From Clostridium sp. (GTDB lineage Bacteria > Bacillota > Clostridia > Clostridiales > Clostridiaceae), in assembly GCA_003539755.1 (NCBI GenBank), contig DPOH01000040.1, forward strand, positions 1 to 8,738: a DNA stretch of 8,738 nt, read 5' to 3'. The notes below the pieces were generated by a model. The model made no database searches and was not told where the DNA came from. It saw only the letters and a program-made list of their open reading frames with translations. The first letter of the stretch is position 1; every line of letters starts with the position of its first letter. Below are positions 1 through 6,323 of this stretch, one piece after another. Made by a program: the position numbers and the translations under genes.

Positions 1-1
1 A

Positions 2-562
2 ATGAAAAATAAATGATATATAGAAAAAAATAAGAATAAATATGTTCTTAATATTAAGAAGAAAGACAGAGCAAGTAAAGCAAATGTAGTATAAATAGAT
101 GATTGAGATCAATTAACTGAAGAAGAATGAGTACATAAGTGTGATAATTGTTCATATACTGATGATGCAAAAGGTTATGCTATTTCTAAATATTTTTCTA
201 ATAAGGAATCGATATTATTTTCTTATTTTGCATATCTTACAAATAAGGAATCTGCATATTATATTCAAGCATTAGAAGATAGTTATATTTTAGTTGCAAA
301 AGTATCAGATTTTGAGAAGATTATAAAAGGTAATTACAATTTACTTTATTTGTATAAAAAACTTCTTGATGAAGCTATTGTTATGAAAGAAGAGCATGCA
401 TGCAGTTTTAAATTATTGAACAGTTTGGAAAGATATAAACGATTCAAAGCAATGTATCCTAATTTAGAGCAGAGAATTAAACAGCATCATCTTGCATCTT
501 ATTTAGGAATAACACCAGTATCACTTAGTAGAATACGTAATAAAGGAAAAATTAACAAATGA
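2..562 (+). pseudogene. Degenerate Crp/Fnr-family transcriptional regulator
   Basis: One reading frame carries recognisable Crp/Fnr protein from about 131 to 559. It has the end of the cyclic-nucleotide-binding-like barrel (SAYYIQALED-like stretch at about 251-280), then the linker helix, and a C-terminal winged helix-turn-helix with the hallmark YLGITPVSLSRIR (about 500-538). In the same frame the N-terminal part contains stops at 14 (TGA), 92 (TAA), 104 (TGA) and 128 (TGA), so no full-length protein can be made. The sequence between the stops still looks like eroded coding DNA (KKKDRASKAN at 56-85). The frame holds 186 codons against about 190-230 in the family, so small N-terminal deletions are also likely. 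An ATG lies at 2-4, but its upstream region is outside the window. A TTG at 350 could at most give a 70-residue HTH-only peptide, and no ribosome site precedes it. The intact ancestor would have sensed a small ligand or redox state and may have controlled the dehydrogenase downstream; that link is inference. Confidence 0.85.
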
Positions 563-678
563 TAATGAAATTATAAATATAAGCTCCTATAATCTAAATG
601 TAAATAAACATAATATATTCGCAATCATATTTACTAGTGTTTTAATTAGTTTTTTAGATAAAATGGGAGGTTATATTT

Positions 679-1479
679 ATGGGAAATAATCAAGTGGTAA
701 TGGTTACAGGATGCTCAACAGGAATTGGACGAGATATTTGTGAAATTATGAGTAATAAAGGCTATATTGTTGTTGCTACTGCAAGAAACATTGATTCATT
801 AAAAAATGTACCAGCATCATTAAAACTAAGATTGGACGTAACAGATAAAGAGATAATAAATTCAGCAGTTAATTATGTAGTACAGAAGTTCGGAAGAATA
901 GATATATTGATAAATAATGCTGGTTATTCTACAAGAGGAGCAATAGAAGAAATTGAAATAGACAAGGTAAGAAAAATTTTTGATACAAATGTCTTTGGTA
1001 TTATAAATATGGTTCAGGCAGTACTTCCTGAAATGAGAAAAGTAAAGTATGGAAAGATAATCAATATTGGTTCGATTTCAGGCAAGTTTACACAATCATT
1101 AAATGGTGGATATTGTGCATCTAAACATGCAGTAGAAGCAATAAGTGATGCCTTGCGTTTAGAAATGAAAAGGTATAATATCCAATCTACAGTTATTGAA
1201 CCAGGTCCTATGGAAACAAATTTTTTTAGCACACTTTCAAACACATCTGATAAGCTAATGAAAAATTTACATTCTCCTTACTATGATATATATAAGAAAG
1301 ATATTGACTATAGAAAAATACAAAAACGTACAGATTCTAAAAAAGCAGCAAGTCATATATGTAATATTATTGTTAAAGATAAACTAAAAGCGAGATATAA
1401 AGTTGCAGTTCCATTTTCTTTTAAGCTACTCCTTAAACTTCCAGATCCAATTAAGGAGTTTATATTACTAAGGCATTAG
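679..1479 (+). CDS. Short-chain dehydrogenase/reductase (SDR), classical type
   Basis: A 266-residue cytoplasmic NAD(P)-dependent oxidoreductase of the SDR superfamily, reducing or oxidising an unknown alcohol/carbonyl substrate. Visible motifs: the Rossmann glycine loop TGCSTGIG (residues 10-17), D53 of the adenine-pocket LDVTD, NNAG (79-82), the catalytic-tetrad asparagine N104, serine S132 in GSISG, the Y145-x3-K149 pair in YCASK, and the PG turn at 176-177. All catalytic residues are present, so the enzyme should be active. A170-T171-R172-type cofactor specificity cannot be assigned; R36 in TARN after the second beta strand favours NADP(H). The start is ATG 679 with GGGAGG (665-670) eight bases upstream. 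The gene stands alone, 116 bases after the broken regulator and followed by a clear terminator. Substrate cannot be named from sequence. Confidence 0.93.
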   Translation: MGNNQVVMVTGCSTGIGRDICEIMSNKGYIVVATARNIDSLKNVPASLKLRLDVTDKEIINSAVNYVVQKFGRIDILINNAGYSTRGAIEEIEIDKVRKIFDTNVFGIINMVQAVLPEMRKVKYGKIINIGSISGKFTQSLNGGYCASKHAVEAISDALRLEMKRYNIQSTVIEPGPMETNFFSTLSNTSDKLMKNLHSPYYDIYKKDIDYRKIQKRTDSKKAASHICNIIVKDKLKARYKVAVPFSFKLLLKLPDPIKEFILLRH

Positions 1480-1501
1480 ATTGTTTTGTATTTGCATTAA
1501 T

Positions 1502-1537
1502 CCCCGTAATCAAATTTAAGATTATCGGGGGATTTTT
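1502..1537 (+). terminator. Rho-independent terminator after the SDR gene
   Basis: The arm CCCCGTAATC (1502-1511) pairs with GATTATCGGGG (1520-1530) with one bulged A, around an AT-rich loop. A TTTTT run follows at 1533-1537. It begins 22 bases after the SDR stop and separates that gene from the protease unit. Confidence 0.85.
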
Positions 1538-1539
1538 CA

Positions 1540-1568
1540 TATATGAACTAATTCTTATATGGTATAAT
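1540..1568 (+). promoter_or_regulatory. Probable extended -10 promoter for the CPBP gene
   Basis: A perfect TATAAT (1563-1568) is preceded by TG at the extended -10 position (1560-1561). The -35 region at about 1540-1545 is a poor match. It lies just after the SDR terminator and would give a leader of about 185 bases carrying the palindromic repeat at 1595-1613. Assigned by motif and position only. Confidence 0.4.
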
Positions 1569-1594
1569 ATGTAAATAACGCTGTGTCATTTTGT

Positions 1595-1613
1595 ATTGCC
1601 GCTTTTGGCAACG
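1595..1613 (+). repeat. Dispersed palindrome, copy 1 (imperfect)
   Basis: ATTGCC (1595-1600), six-base loop GCTTTT, GGCAAC (1607-1612) then G. It is the same element as those at 5522-5541 and 6256-6275. The left arm here has A where the other copies have CG/G, so five base pairs are perfect. The loop is nearly the reverse complement of the copy-3 loop. It lies in the leader of the CPBP gene, about 150 bases before its start. A 55-codon open frame (1568-1729) crosses the element, but it lacks a ribosome site and resembles nothing I recognise. Confidence 0.6.
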
Positions 1614-1760
1614 ATGTTAAGAGAGATAATTTCTGCAAGAGTTTTACTTTATTAAACATTCGTACTAAAGAGTTGATTGAATTTATAAATTACTGTGGAT
1701 ATATAAGGATGATGACCAATAACATGTTATAGTGATTAAAAATTTAAGGAGGAATGGCAT

Positions 1761-2486
1761 ATGAAAGTAGATAAAGAAATTAGAAGCATAAGGAAACTTA
1801 TATTTCTTCATTTGTTTCCGGGAATTATATTAAGTATTGTGTATATATTTTTTTCGAAGATGGGAATTTTAGCAGGATATCCTAAGGTGGTTATATTAGG
1901 ACTTTCTGTGATTTTTTCAACAATTCCTATAGAACTAGGATATCTATTTTATGTTGCAAAGAAGGAAGAAGAAACTTTAAATATATTTAAAATACTAGGT
2001 TTAAAAGGTAAATTAAAGGTTAGTGCATTTATACTTTACTCTCTTTCATTGATTATAGTAGGAGGGATACTTTTAATTGCTTTAAAGCCACTTTCAAATT
2101 ACTTACTAGAAACTATTTTTTGTTGGATTCCAAGTTGGTATAATTTTGTCCAAGATATGAGTTTGTTTAGTAAAAATTATATTATCATAGCAATTTTAGT
2201 AAGCTTCTTCATTCTTACACTTATAGCACCAATTACTGAGGAGCTTTACTTTAGAGGATTTTTACTAGCTCGAATGAAGTGGATGGGAGGATATAGTGTT
2301 CTATTTAATGTAACATTATTTTCAATTTATCATTTTTGTCAACCTTGGCTTATTATTGCAAGAATTGCAGCCATGTTACCACTATACTATTGTGTATATA
2401 AGAAAGATTCTCTAAAATTAGGAATAGTTGTGCATTGCTTAGGCAACTTTACAGATGTGGTGTCATATATGACTTTATTGATATAA
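1761..2486 (+). CDS. CPBP-family intramembrane glutamic protease
   Basis: A 241-residue multi-spanning membrane protein of the CPBP (CAAX protease and bacteriocin-processing, Abi/Rce1) family. Hydrophobic segments lie at about 13-32, 42-64, 87-109, 139-158, 175-192, 196-212 and 220-240. The family's catalytic motifs are all present in the C-terminal half: EELYFRG (160-166) provides the EExxxR signature, H191 in the IYHF segment is the second motif, and HCLGN (225-229) is the third. Length and order fit the family. Relatives cleave proteins or peptides inside the membrane, and some handle bacteriocin maturation or immunity, but no bacteriocin gene is visible here, so the substrate is unknown. 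The start is ATG 1761 with AAGGAGG (about 1746-1752) upstream. It is probably transcribed alone or together with tag. Confidence 0.9.
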   Translation: MKVDKEIRSIRKLIFLHLFPGIILSIVYIFFSKMGILAGYPKVVILGLSVIFSTIPIELGYLFYVAKKEEETLNIFKILGLKGKLKVSAFILYSLSLIIVGGILLIALKPLSNYLLETIFCWIPSWYNFVQDMSLFSKNYIIIAILVSFFILTLIAPITEELYFRGFLLARMKWMGGYSVLFNVTLFSIYHFCQPWLIIARIAAMLPLYYCVYKKDSLKLGIVVHCLGNFTDVVSYMTLLI

Positions 2487-2501
2487 TAGAAACTATAAAA
2501 G

Positions 2502-2572
2502 GAAACACATGTTTCACTACGTTTAGCAGTGTAAGTTCGCCTAGCTAAAAACAAGTTTTAGAGACTCACTTA
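2502..2572 (+). other. Leader with nested inverted repeats before tag
   Basis: The 101-base gap between the protease and tag holds several inverted repeats. GAAACA-CA-TGTTTC is at 2502-2515. CTAAAA (2545-2550) pairs with TTTTAG (2556-2561), and is enclosed by TAAGT (2532-2536) with ACTTA (2568-2572). An alternative pairing is TTTAGC (2522-2527) with GCTAAA (2544-2549). The outer stem ends just before the GGAGG of tag. This could be an attenuator-like or processed leader, but each stem is short and AT-rich, so it may be chance. Confidence 0.3.
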
Positions 2573-2587
2573 TGGAGGAAGATATAA

Positions 2588-3166
2588 ATGGATAATGTAG
2601 AACAAAAAAGTTGTAGAGATATATTTGGTAAGGAACCTTTAATGCTTTCTTATCATGATAATAGATGGTGTAAGCCATGCCATGATGATAATGAATTGTT
2701 TGCAATGTTATGTTTGGAAGGTAAGCAAGCAGGATTGTCATGGTCTACAATTATAAAAAAAGAGAAAGCTATAAGAGAAGCATATGATCAATTTGATATT
2801 GAAACTGTTGCAAAATATGGTGATGAAAAAATTGAAGAGTTAATGGGGAATAATGAAATAATCAAAAACAAACTAAAGATATCTGCACCTATTAAAAATG
2901 CAAAGGCTATTTTAAAGATTATAGAATCTGGAGAGTTTGATTCTTTTTCTGATTATGTATGGCATTTTACAGATGGAAAAACAATAATTCATCATCCTAA
3001 AACACCTAAAGAAATACTAGCTAAAAATGAACTTTCAGAATTAGTTAGTAAGGATATGAAGAAACGTGGATTCAGTTTTGTTGGACCTGTTATTATATAT
3101 TCTTTCCTTCAGGGGATAGGAGTAATAGATGACCATTTAGAGAACTGCCCATACAAGATGAAGTAA
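2588..3166 (+). CDS. tag: DNA-3-methyladenine glycosylase I
   Basis: A 192-residue base-excision-repair enzyme that removes 3-methyladenine from alkylated DNA, leaving an abasic site. It aligns along its whole length with E. coli Tag: YHDNRW (22-27), ICLEG-like LCLEGKQAGLSW (41-52) with the base-pocket glutamate E44, KKRGFSFVG (158-166) and the C-terminal NDH/CC-type region DDHLENC (181-187). The four zinc-snap ligands of Tag are matched by C9, H23, H183 and C187. Compared with E. coli (187 residues) the N terminus is a few residues longer. The start is ATG 2588 with GGAGG (2574-2578, TGGAGGA) nine bases upstream. It works alone; neighbours do not suggest an Ada-type alkylation operon. Confidence 0.95.
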   Translation: MDNVEQKSCRDIFGKEPLMLSYHDNRWCKPCHDDNELFAMLCLEGKQAGLSWSTIIKKEKAIREAYDQFDIETVAKYGDEKIEELMGNNEIIKNKLKISAPIKNAKAILKIIESGEFDSFSDYVWHFTDGKTIIHHPKTPKEILAKNELSELVSKDMKKRGFSFVGPVIIYSFLQGIGVIDDHLENCPYKMK

Positions 3167-3331
3167 ATAGTATAAGGAACATTAAATTAAGTCTAAGTCA
3201 GCAATATGATTTAGCAGTTATATTAAAATATGAAAAGTGCATAGCTGTTGAAATAAAATAAATATTAGACATAACAAAAAAATAGGATTAAAATTAATAT
3301 TATATATCAAATGATAAAGGAGAATGGTATA

Positions 3332-3889
3332 ATGAAAAATATTCTTATAGTATCAGGACATACAGATTTAAATGATTCAGTAGCAAACAAGACAATATTA
3401 GAAGAACTTGCTAAGCTACTTCCAGAAGCTGAAATAGATTACTTAGATAAACTATATCCAGATTATAATATAAATGTGGAAGCAGAACAGGAGAAACTTG
3501 TAAAGGCTGATATAATCGTTCTTCAATTTCCTGTTTTCTGGTATTCAATGCCATCACTTATGAGCAAGTGGATAGAAGATACATTCAAGCATGGATTTTC
3601 TCATGGATCTACAGGAGATAAGTTAAAAGGTAAGAAGGTAATTGCATCATTTACAACTGGAGCAGCAGAAGCAGCTTATCATAAGGATGCAGCAGTTGGA
3701 TATGAAATAGAGGAGTTTTTACCACCAATTAAAGCAACATGCAACCTATGTGGAATGAAATTTGAAGGATTTGTATATACAGGAGGAGTTTCTTATCATA
3801 ATAGAAATGATGAAGATAAGCTTCAAGAAATGAAAGCAAAATCAGTAGAACATGCAAAGCGTGTTGTTAAATTTATAAATGAACTATAA
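3332..3889 (+). CDS. Flavodoxin-fold NAD(P)H oxidoreductase
   Basis: A 185-residue FMN/FAD-dependent NAD(P)H:acceptor oxidoreductase of the Flavodoxin_2 group (quinone reductase / KefF / YrkL-like). The N-terminal strand-loop MKNILIVSGHTDLNDS holds the flavin phosphate site (residues 9-16). QFPVFWYSMPS (65-75) is the family's conserved flavin-contacting loop, followed by KWIEDTF (79-85) and the GFSHGSTGDKLKGKK segment (88-102). T108-T109-G110 precedes the nicotinamide site. I take ATG 3332 as the start because AAAGGAG (3316-3322) lies ten bases before it. An in-frame ATG at 3311 overlaps that ribosome site and would add seven residues absent from the family. A strong terminator follows, so the gene is probably monocistronic. 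Physiological acceptor unknown. Confidence 0.9.
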   Translation: MKNILIVSGHTDLNDSVANKTILEELAKLLPEAEIDYLDKLYPDYNINVEAEQEKLVKADIIVLQFPVFWYSMPSLMSKWIEDTFKHGFSHGSTGDKLKGKKVIASFTTGAAEAAYHKDAAVGYEIEEFLPPIKATCNLCGMKFEGFVYTGGVSYHNRNDEDKLQEMKAKSVEHAKRVVKFINEL

Positions 3890-3931
3890 ATGATAATTGT
3901 TTATAGATTATATTGATACATTATAAGTTAT

Positions 3932-3963
3932 TCCCTAGGACTATAGGTCTTAGGGATTTTTTT
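3932..3963 (+). terminator. Rho-independent terminator after the oxidoreductase gene
   Basis: TCCCTAGGA (3932-3940) pairs with TCTTAGGGA (3948-3956), including one G-U pair, around a seven-base loop, and is followed by seven T (3957-3963). It closes the oxidoreductase unit 42 bases after its stop. Confidence 0.88.
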
Positions 3964-3985
3964 GTGTTCCTTTATAAATAAAAGC

Positions 3986-4014
3986 TTAATAACAAGGTTA
4001 CTGCGTGATATAAT
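3986..4014 (+). promoter_or_regulatory. Probable promoter of the kinase-to-GNAT operon
   Basis: TTAATA (3986-3991, four of six matches to the -35 consensus), a 17-base spacer, and a perfect TATAAT (4009-4014) preceded by TG (4006-4007). A second TG-N-TATAAT starts nine bases later (4018-4023). Coming directly after a terminator and about 100 bases before the kinase start, it is the natural promoter for the downstream gene run. Confidence 0.5.
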
Positions 4015-4113
4015 TGTTATAATAAGTAAAATATGGAGTGAATATACATTAGAATTATGTTTGAACTTAAATGTATTAGTATAAATTTATATTTAAAATA
4101 GGGAGATAATAAT

Positions 4114-4623
4114 ATGAGCAGTATGCCTAAGATAATTATTATAAGGGGAAATTCGGGAAGTGGTAAATCAACTATTGCCAAGGCACTTCAGAGAAAATTT
4201 GGACGTGGAACTTTATTAATACAGCAGGATGTTATAAGAAGGGATATGCTTTGGGTAAATGATGGGTCAGATACTAAGGCTATTCCTTTGCTTTTTAACC
4301 TTATTAAGTATGGAAAGGATAACTGTGATTACATCATATTAGAAGGAATTTTAAATGCTAAATGGTATAAATGCTTGTTTGAAAGGATAAGGGATGAATT
4401 CGAGCCTTACATTTATGCATATTATTATGACCTGCCTTTTGAGGAAACTCTGCTGCGCCATAAGACAAAACCTAATGCTAATGAATTTGGTGAAAAGGAA
4501 ATGAAAAGCTGGTGGAATGAAAAAGACTATATTGGGTTTATAAAGGAAAAGATAATAACTAAAGACGTTAGTATTGATGAAGCAGTAGATATGATTTATA
4601 AGGATGTAAATTATGAAAATTAA
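4114..4623 (+). CDS. P-loop kinase of the AAA_33 / zeta-toxin-like type
   Basis: A 169-residue cytoplasmic P-loop NTPase resembling small nucleoside/metabolite or zeta-like kinases. The Walker A motif is GNSGSGKST (12-20). QQDVIRRD (37-44) contains the acidic residue expected to bind substrate or activate the acceptor hydroxyl. YIILEG (73-78) is the Walker-B-like strand. R115 lies in the region of the lid arginines. Length and layout match a clostridial/bacillar family usually annotated as kinase or AAA-family ATPase. No antitoxin gene precedes it, so toxin activity is unlikely. Start ATG 4114 has GGGAG (4101-4105) upstream; ATG 4123 is an alternative. It is the first gene of a run reaching 7661, with 56 bases to the next start. 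Phosphoryl acceptor unknown. Confidence 0.82.
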   Translation: MSSMPKIIIIRGNSGSGKSTIAKALQRKFGRGTLLIQQDVIRRDMLWVNDGSDTKAIPLLFNLIKYGKDNCDYIILEGILNAKWYKCLFERIRDEFEPYIYAYYYDLPFEETLLRHKTKPNANEFGEKEMKSWWNEKDYIGFIKEKIITKDVSIDEAVDMIYKDVNYEN

Positions 4624-4679
4624 TCAAAAGGTATAGGACAAAGATTAATTGAGATATTTATATTGAGAGGAGAAGGATT

Positions 4680-5495
4680 ATGTTAATTAATTCGGTAACT
4701 GAAATATATTTTTCACCTACAAATACAACTAAAAAGGTCATTAATTGAATTGCTAATGGAATGGGGCTAGATACTAAAGAAATTATAGATATAACAAAAC
4801 CAGACGCTAGAAACAGCACTATTCCAGTAATTAATGGAGATATAGTCATAATTGGTGTTCCTGTATATGAGGAAAGAGTACCTAAAATAGCTGGTGAATT
4901 TCTAAGAAAGCTGAATGGAGAAAATAAACCTGCTGTAATAGTTGGTGTTTATGGAAATATAGCTGAGGGAGTAGTTTTGAATGAACTTAATGATATAGCT
5001 TTAGATACAGGATTTAAGGTAGTGGGGGCAGCTACATTTGTTGGAGAACATTCTTTTTCCAGCGATAAAGCTCCTCTTGCTCAAAATTATCCATATAATG
5101 ATGATTTAAAAAAGGCAGAAAAGTTTGGACAAGATATTATGACTAAGATGCAGAAAATTCAGGGTTTAAATAATATTGAATTAAACATACCAGAGGGTAA
5201 ACTGCTGTTCATGGCTAAAGCAGCTCCTAAAAACAGTGCAAGACTGGTTACAAAAAGACCTAATGTGGATAGGAGTATATGCGTTAACTGTAATATATGT
5301 GCTGATTGGTGTCCTGCTGGTGCTATTGATAAAGATACATTAGAAATTAATGAAGATAAGTGCCTTAGATGTTTTTCATGCGTTAAAAGATGCCCAAAGA
5401 AAGCTAGAAAGATAATATACAGGCCAGAGTTTATTATATCTAAGGTTTTTAAAATGAAAAATAAAGTAGTTAAGGAGCCACAAATATATTTATAA
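4680..5495 (+). pseudogene. EFR1-type flavodoxin/2x[4Fe-4S] protein, interrupted by TGA
   Basis: The frame starts at ATG 4680 behind GAGAGGAGAAGG (4665-4676). It runs 271 codons, broken only by TGA at codon 23 (4746-4748). The N terminus has the FMN phosphate loop FSPTNTTKK (residues 11-19), as in the EFR1 group of ferrodoxins. A flavodoxin-like domain follows to about residue 150 (VPVYEERVP, then VYGN). The C-terminal ferredoxin domain has two complete CxxCxxCxxxCP clusters (C201, 204, 207, 211 and C228, 231, 234, 238). Relatives are thought to shuttle electrons between ferredoxin-linked partners. The stop removes the flavin loop from any product restarted at ATG 4761, which has no convincing ribosome site. 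The rest is undamaged, so the mutation is recent, is read through, or is a sequencing error. It lies inside the probable operon between the kinase and phosphatase-like genes. Confidence 0.85.
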
Positions 5496-5521
5496 AAGTT
5501 ATAAAGTAGAGTATATAAATT

Positions 5522-5541
5522 CGTTGCCCTTTGTGGCAACG
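5522..5541 (+). repeat. Dispersed palindrome, copy 2 (perfect arms)
   Basis: CGTTGCC (5522-5528), loop CTTTGT, GGCAACG (5535-5541): seven perfect base pairs with a six-base loop. It lies between the EFR1-type gene and the phosphatase-like gene, 52 bases before the latter's start. No T-run follows, so it is not an ordinary terminator. Confidence 0.8.
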
Positions 5542-5593
5542 GTATTAATAAAGAGCTTAAACTAGATATATTAAAGCAGAGGTGGTGGAAAAT

Positions 5594-6205
5594 ATGAAAA
5601 GAATTATAACGATTCAGCATACACAGTCAATTCATCATACTAATGGGATGGTTGGTTCTTGGACTGATTGGGAGCTTACAGAGCTGGGAAAAGAAGAGGC
5701 TAAAAATATCGGAATCAGATTAAAGGAAGAATTAAATGGGGAAAATTATATTGTTTATTCTTCTGATCTTAAGAGAGCCAGTCAGACTGCGGCAATAGTA
5801 TGTTCATATTTAGGTGTTAAGCCAATTTATGATACAAGGCTTAGAGAAAAGAATTTAGGTATAGCATGTGGCAAAAGTGCAAAATGGTATAAGGAAAATA
5901 GAAGAGTGGAGGAAAATTGTGATGTAAAGCCTTTTGATGATGCAGAATCAAGAAGGGAAGCATATGAAAGGATTAAATCATTTTATGACATGATAGTAAA
6001 TAGTAGTGATGAAAATATCATAGTTGTATCACATGGTGGAATATTATCTTTATTTAATTTAGTTCACTTGGGAATGAAGCCAGAGGATACAGACTATGTT
6101 ATTATCCATGGAAGAAGTGGCGGAGTTTCATTTATGAGAATTACAGATGATAATAAGCATTTTATGGATAAAATGAGTGATATGTCTTATAAATCAGACA
6201 TATAG
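5594..6205 (+). CDS. Histidine-phosphatase-superfamily protein with QHT motif
   Basis: A 203-residue protein of the phosphoglycerate-mutase-like histidine phosphatase fold. The usual RHG at the end of the first strand is replaced by Q8-H9-T10 (IQHTQSIHH). The phospho-accepting His is kept, but the phosphate-binding Arg and the Gly are not. Other superfamily marks are present: LTELGKEEA (28-36), YSSDLKRASQTA (55-66) with R61, the LREKNLG acidic segment (83-89, E85) and VVSHGG (144-149) with the second histidine H147. I believe QHT-type members occur as a distinct clostridial subgroup, so this may be a natural variant rather than damage; substrate unknown. ATG 5594 is preferred, with AGAGGTG (5578-5584) upstream; GTG 5582 would overlap that site. 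Operon member, 98 bases after the EFR1-type gene, with palindrome copy 2 between them. Confidence 0.85.
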   Translation: MKRIITIQHTQSIHHTNGMVGSWTDWELTELGKEEAKNIGIRLKEELNGENYIVYSSDLKRASQTAAIVCSYLGVKPIYDTRLREKNLGIACGKSAKWYKENRRVEENCDVKPFDDAESRREAYERIKSFYDMIVNSSDENIIVVSHGGILSLFNLVHLGMKPEDTDYVIIHGRSGGVSFMRITDDNKHFMDKMSDMSYKSDI

Positions 6206-6255
6206 CAAGCCTATTTGAAACAGAATAGTAAAAAACAAAATTATAGTTATAAGAG

Positions 6256-6275
6256 CGTTGCCAAAAGTGGCAACG
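6256..6275 (+). repeat. Dispersed palindrome, copy 3 (perfect arms)
   Basis: CGTTGCC (6256-6262), loop AAAAGT, GGCAACG (6269-6275). Same arms and loop length as copy 2; the loop is close to the reverse complement of the copy-1 loop, so orientation may be opposite. It lies between the phosphatase-like gene and the phosphatidyltransferase gene. It ends only six bases before the ATG at 6282, where the hairpin would hinder initiation. Confidence 0.8.
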
Positions 6276-6311
6276 ATATTTATGGATAATCAAAGAGAAA
6301 TTTTAATTTTA

Positions 6312-6317
6312 GAGGTG
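6312..6317 (+). promoter_or_regulatory. Ribosome binding site pointing to an ATT start
   Basis: GAGGTG (6312-6317) inside AGAGGTGAT is the only good Shine-Dalgarno site in this leader. It lies six bases before ATT 6324, which sits where family members normally have their first Met. This decides the proposed start of the phosphatidyltransferase over ATG 6282 and TTG 6258. Confidence 0.55.
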
Positions 6318-6323
6318 ATAGAT

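Noticed and set aside
3169..3261. Open frame after tag ending at 3261 (encodes LSLSQQYDLAVILKYE)
   Set aside because: No start codon with a ribosome site and no family I recognise; it overlaps the end of tag in another frame. Could be a remnant but cannot be supported.
3248..3275. Promoter TTGAAA/CATAAC before the flavodoxin-fold oxidoreductase
   Set aside because: The -10 is a poor match and the spacer is 16 bases; in this AT-rich gap such matches are expected by chance.
4114..4623. Zeta-type toxin of a toxin-antitoxin pair
   Set aside because: No small antitoxin gene precedes or follows it; the 5' side is a terminator and promoter, so a metabolic kinase is more likely.
4680..5495. Selenocysteine or a reassigned genetic code reading TGA as an amino acid
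   Set aside because: No SECIS-like hairpin follows TGA 4746 and the site is not a redox-active cysteine position. Ten long genes contain no internal TGA, and other broken genes carry TAA and TAG as well, so ordinary nonsense mutation fits better.
5159..5620. Reverse-strand open frame of 153 codons across the EFR1-type gene end
   Set aside because: It is a shadow of the ferredoxin-coding frame, which has eight correctly spaced cluster cysteines; the reverse translation has no domain and no ribosome site.
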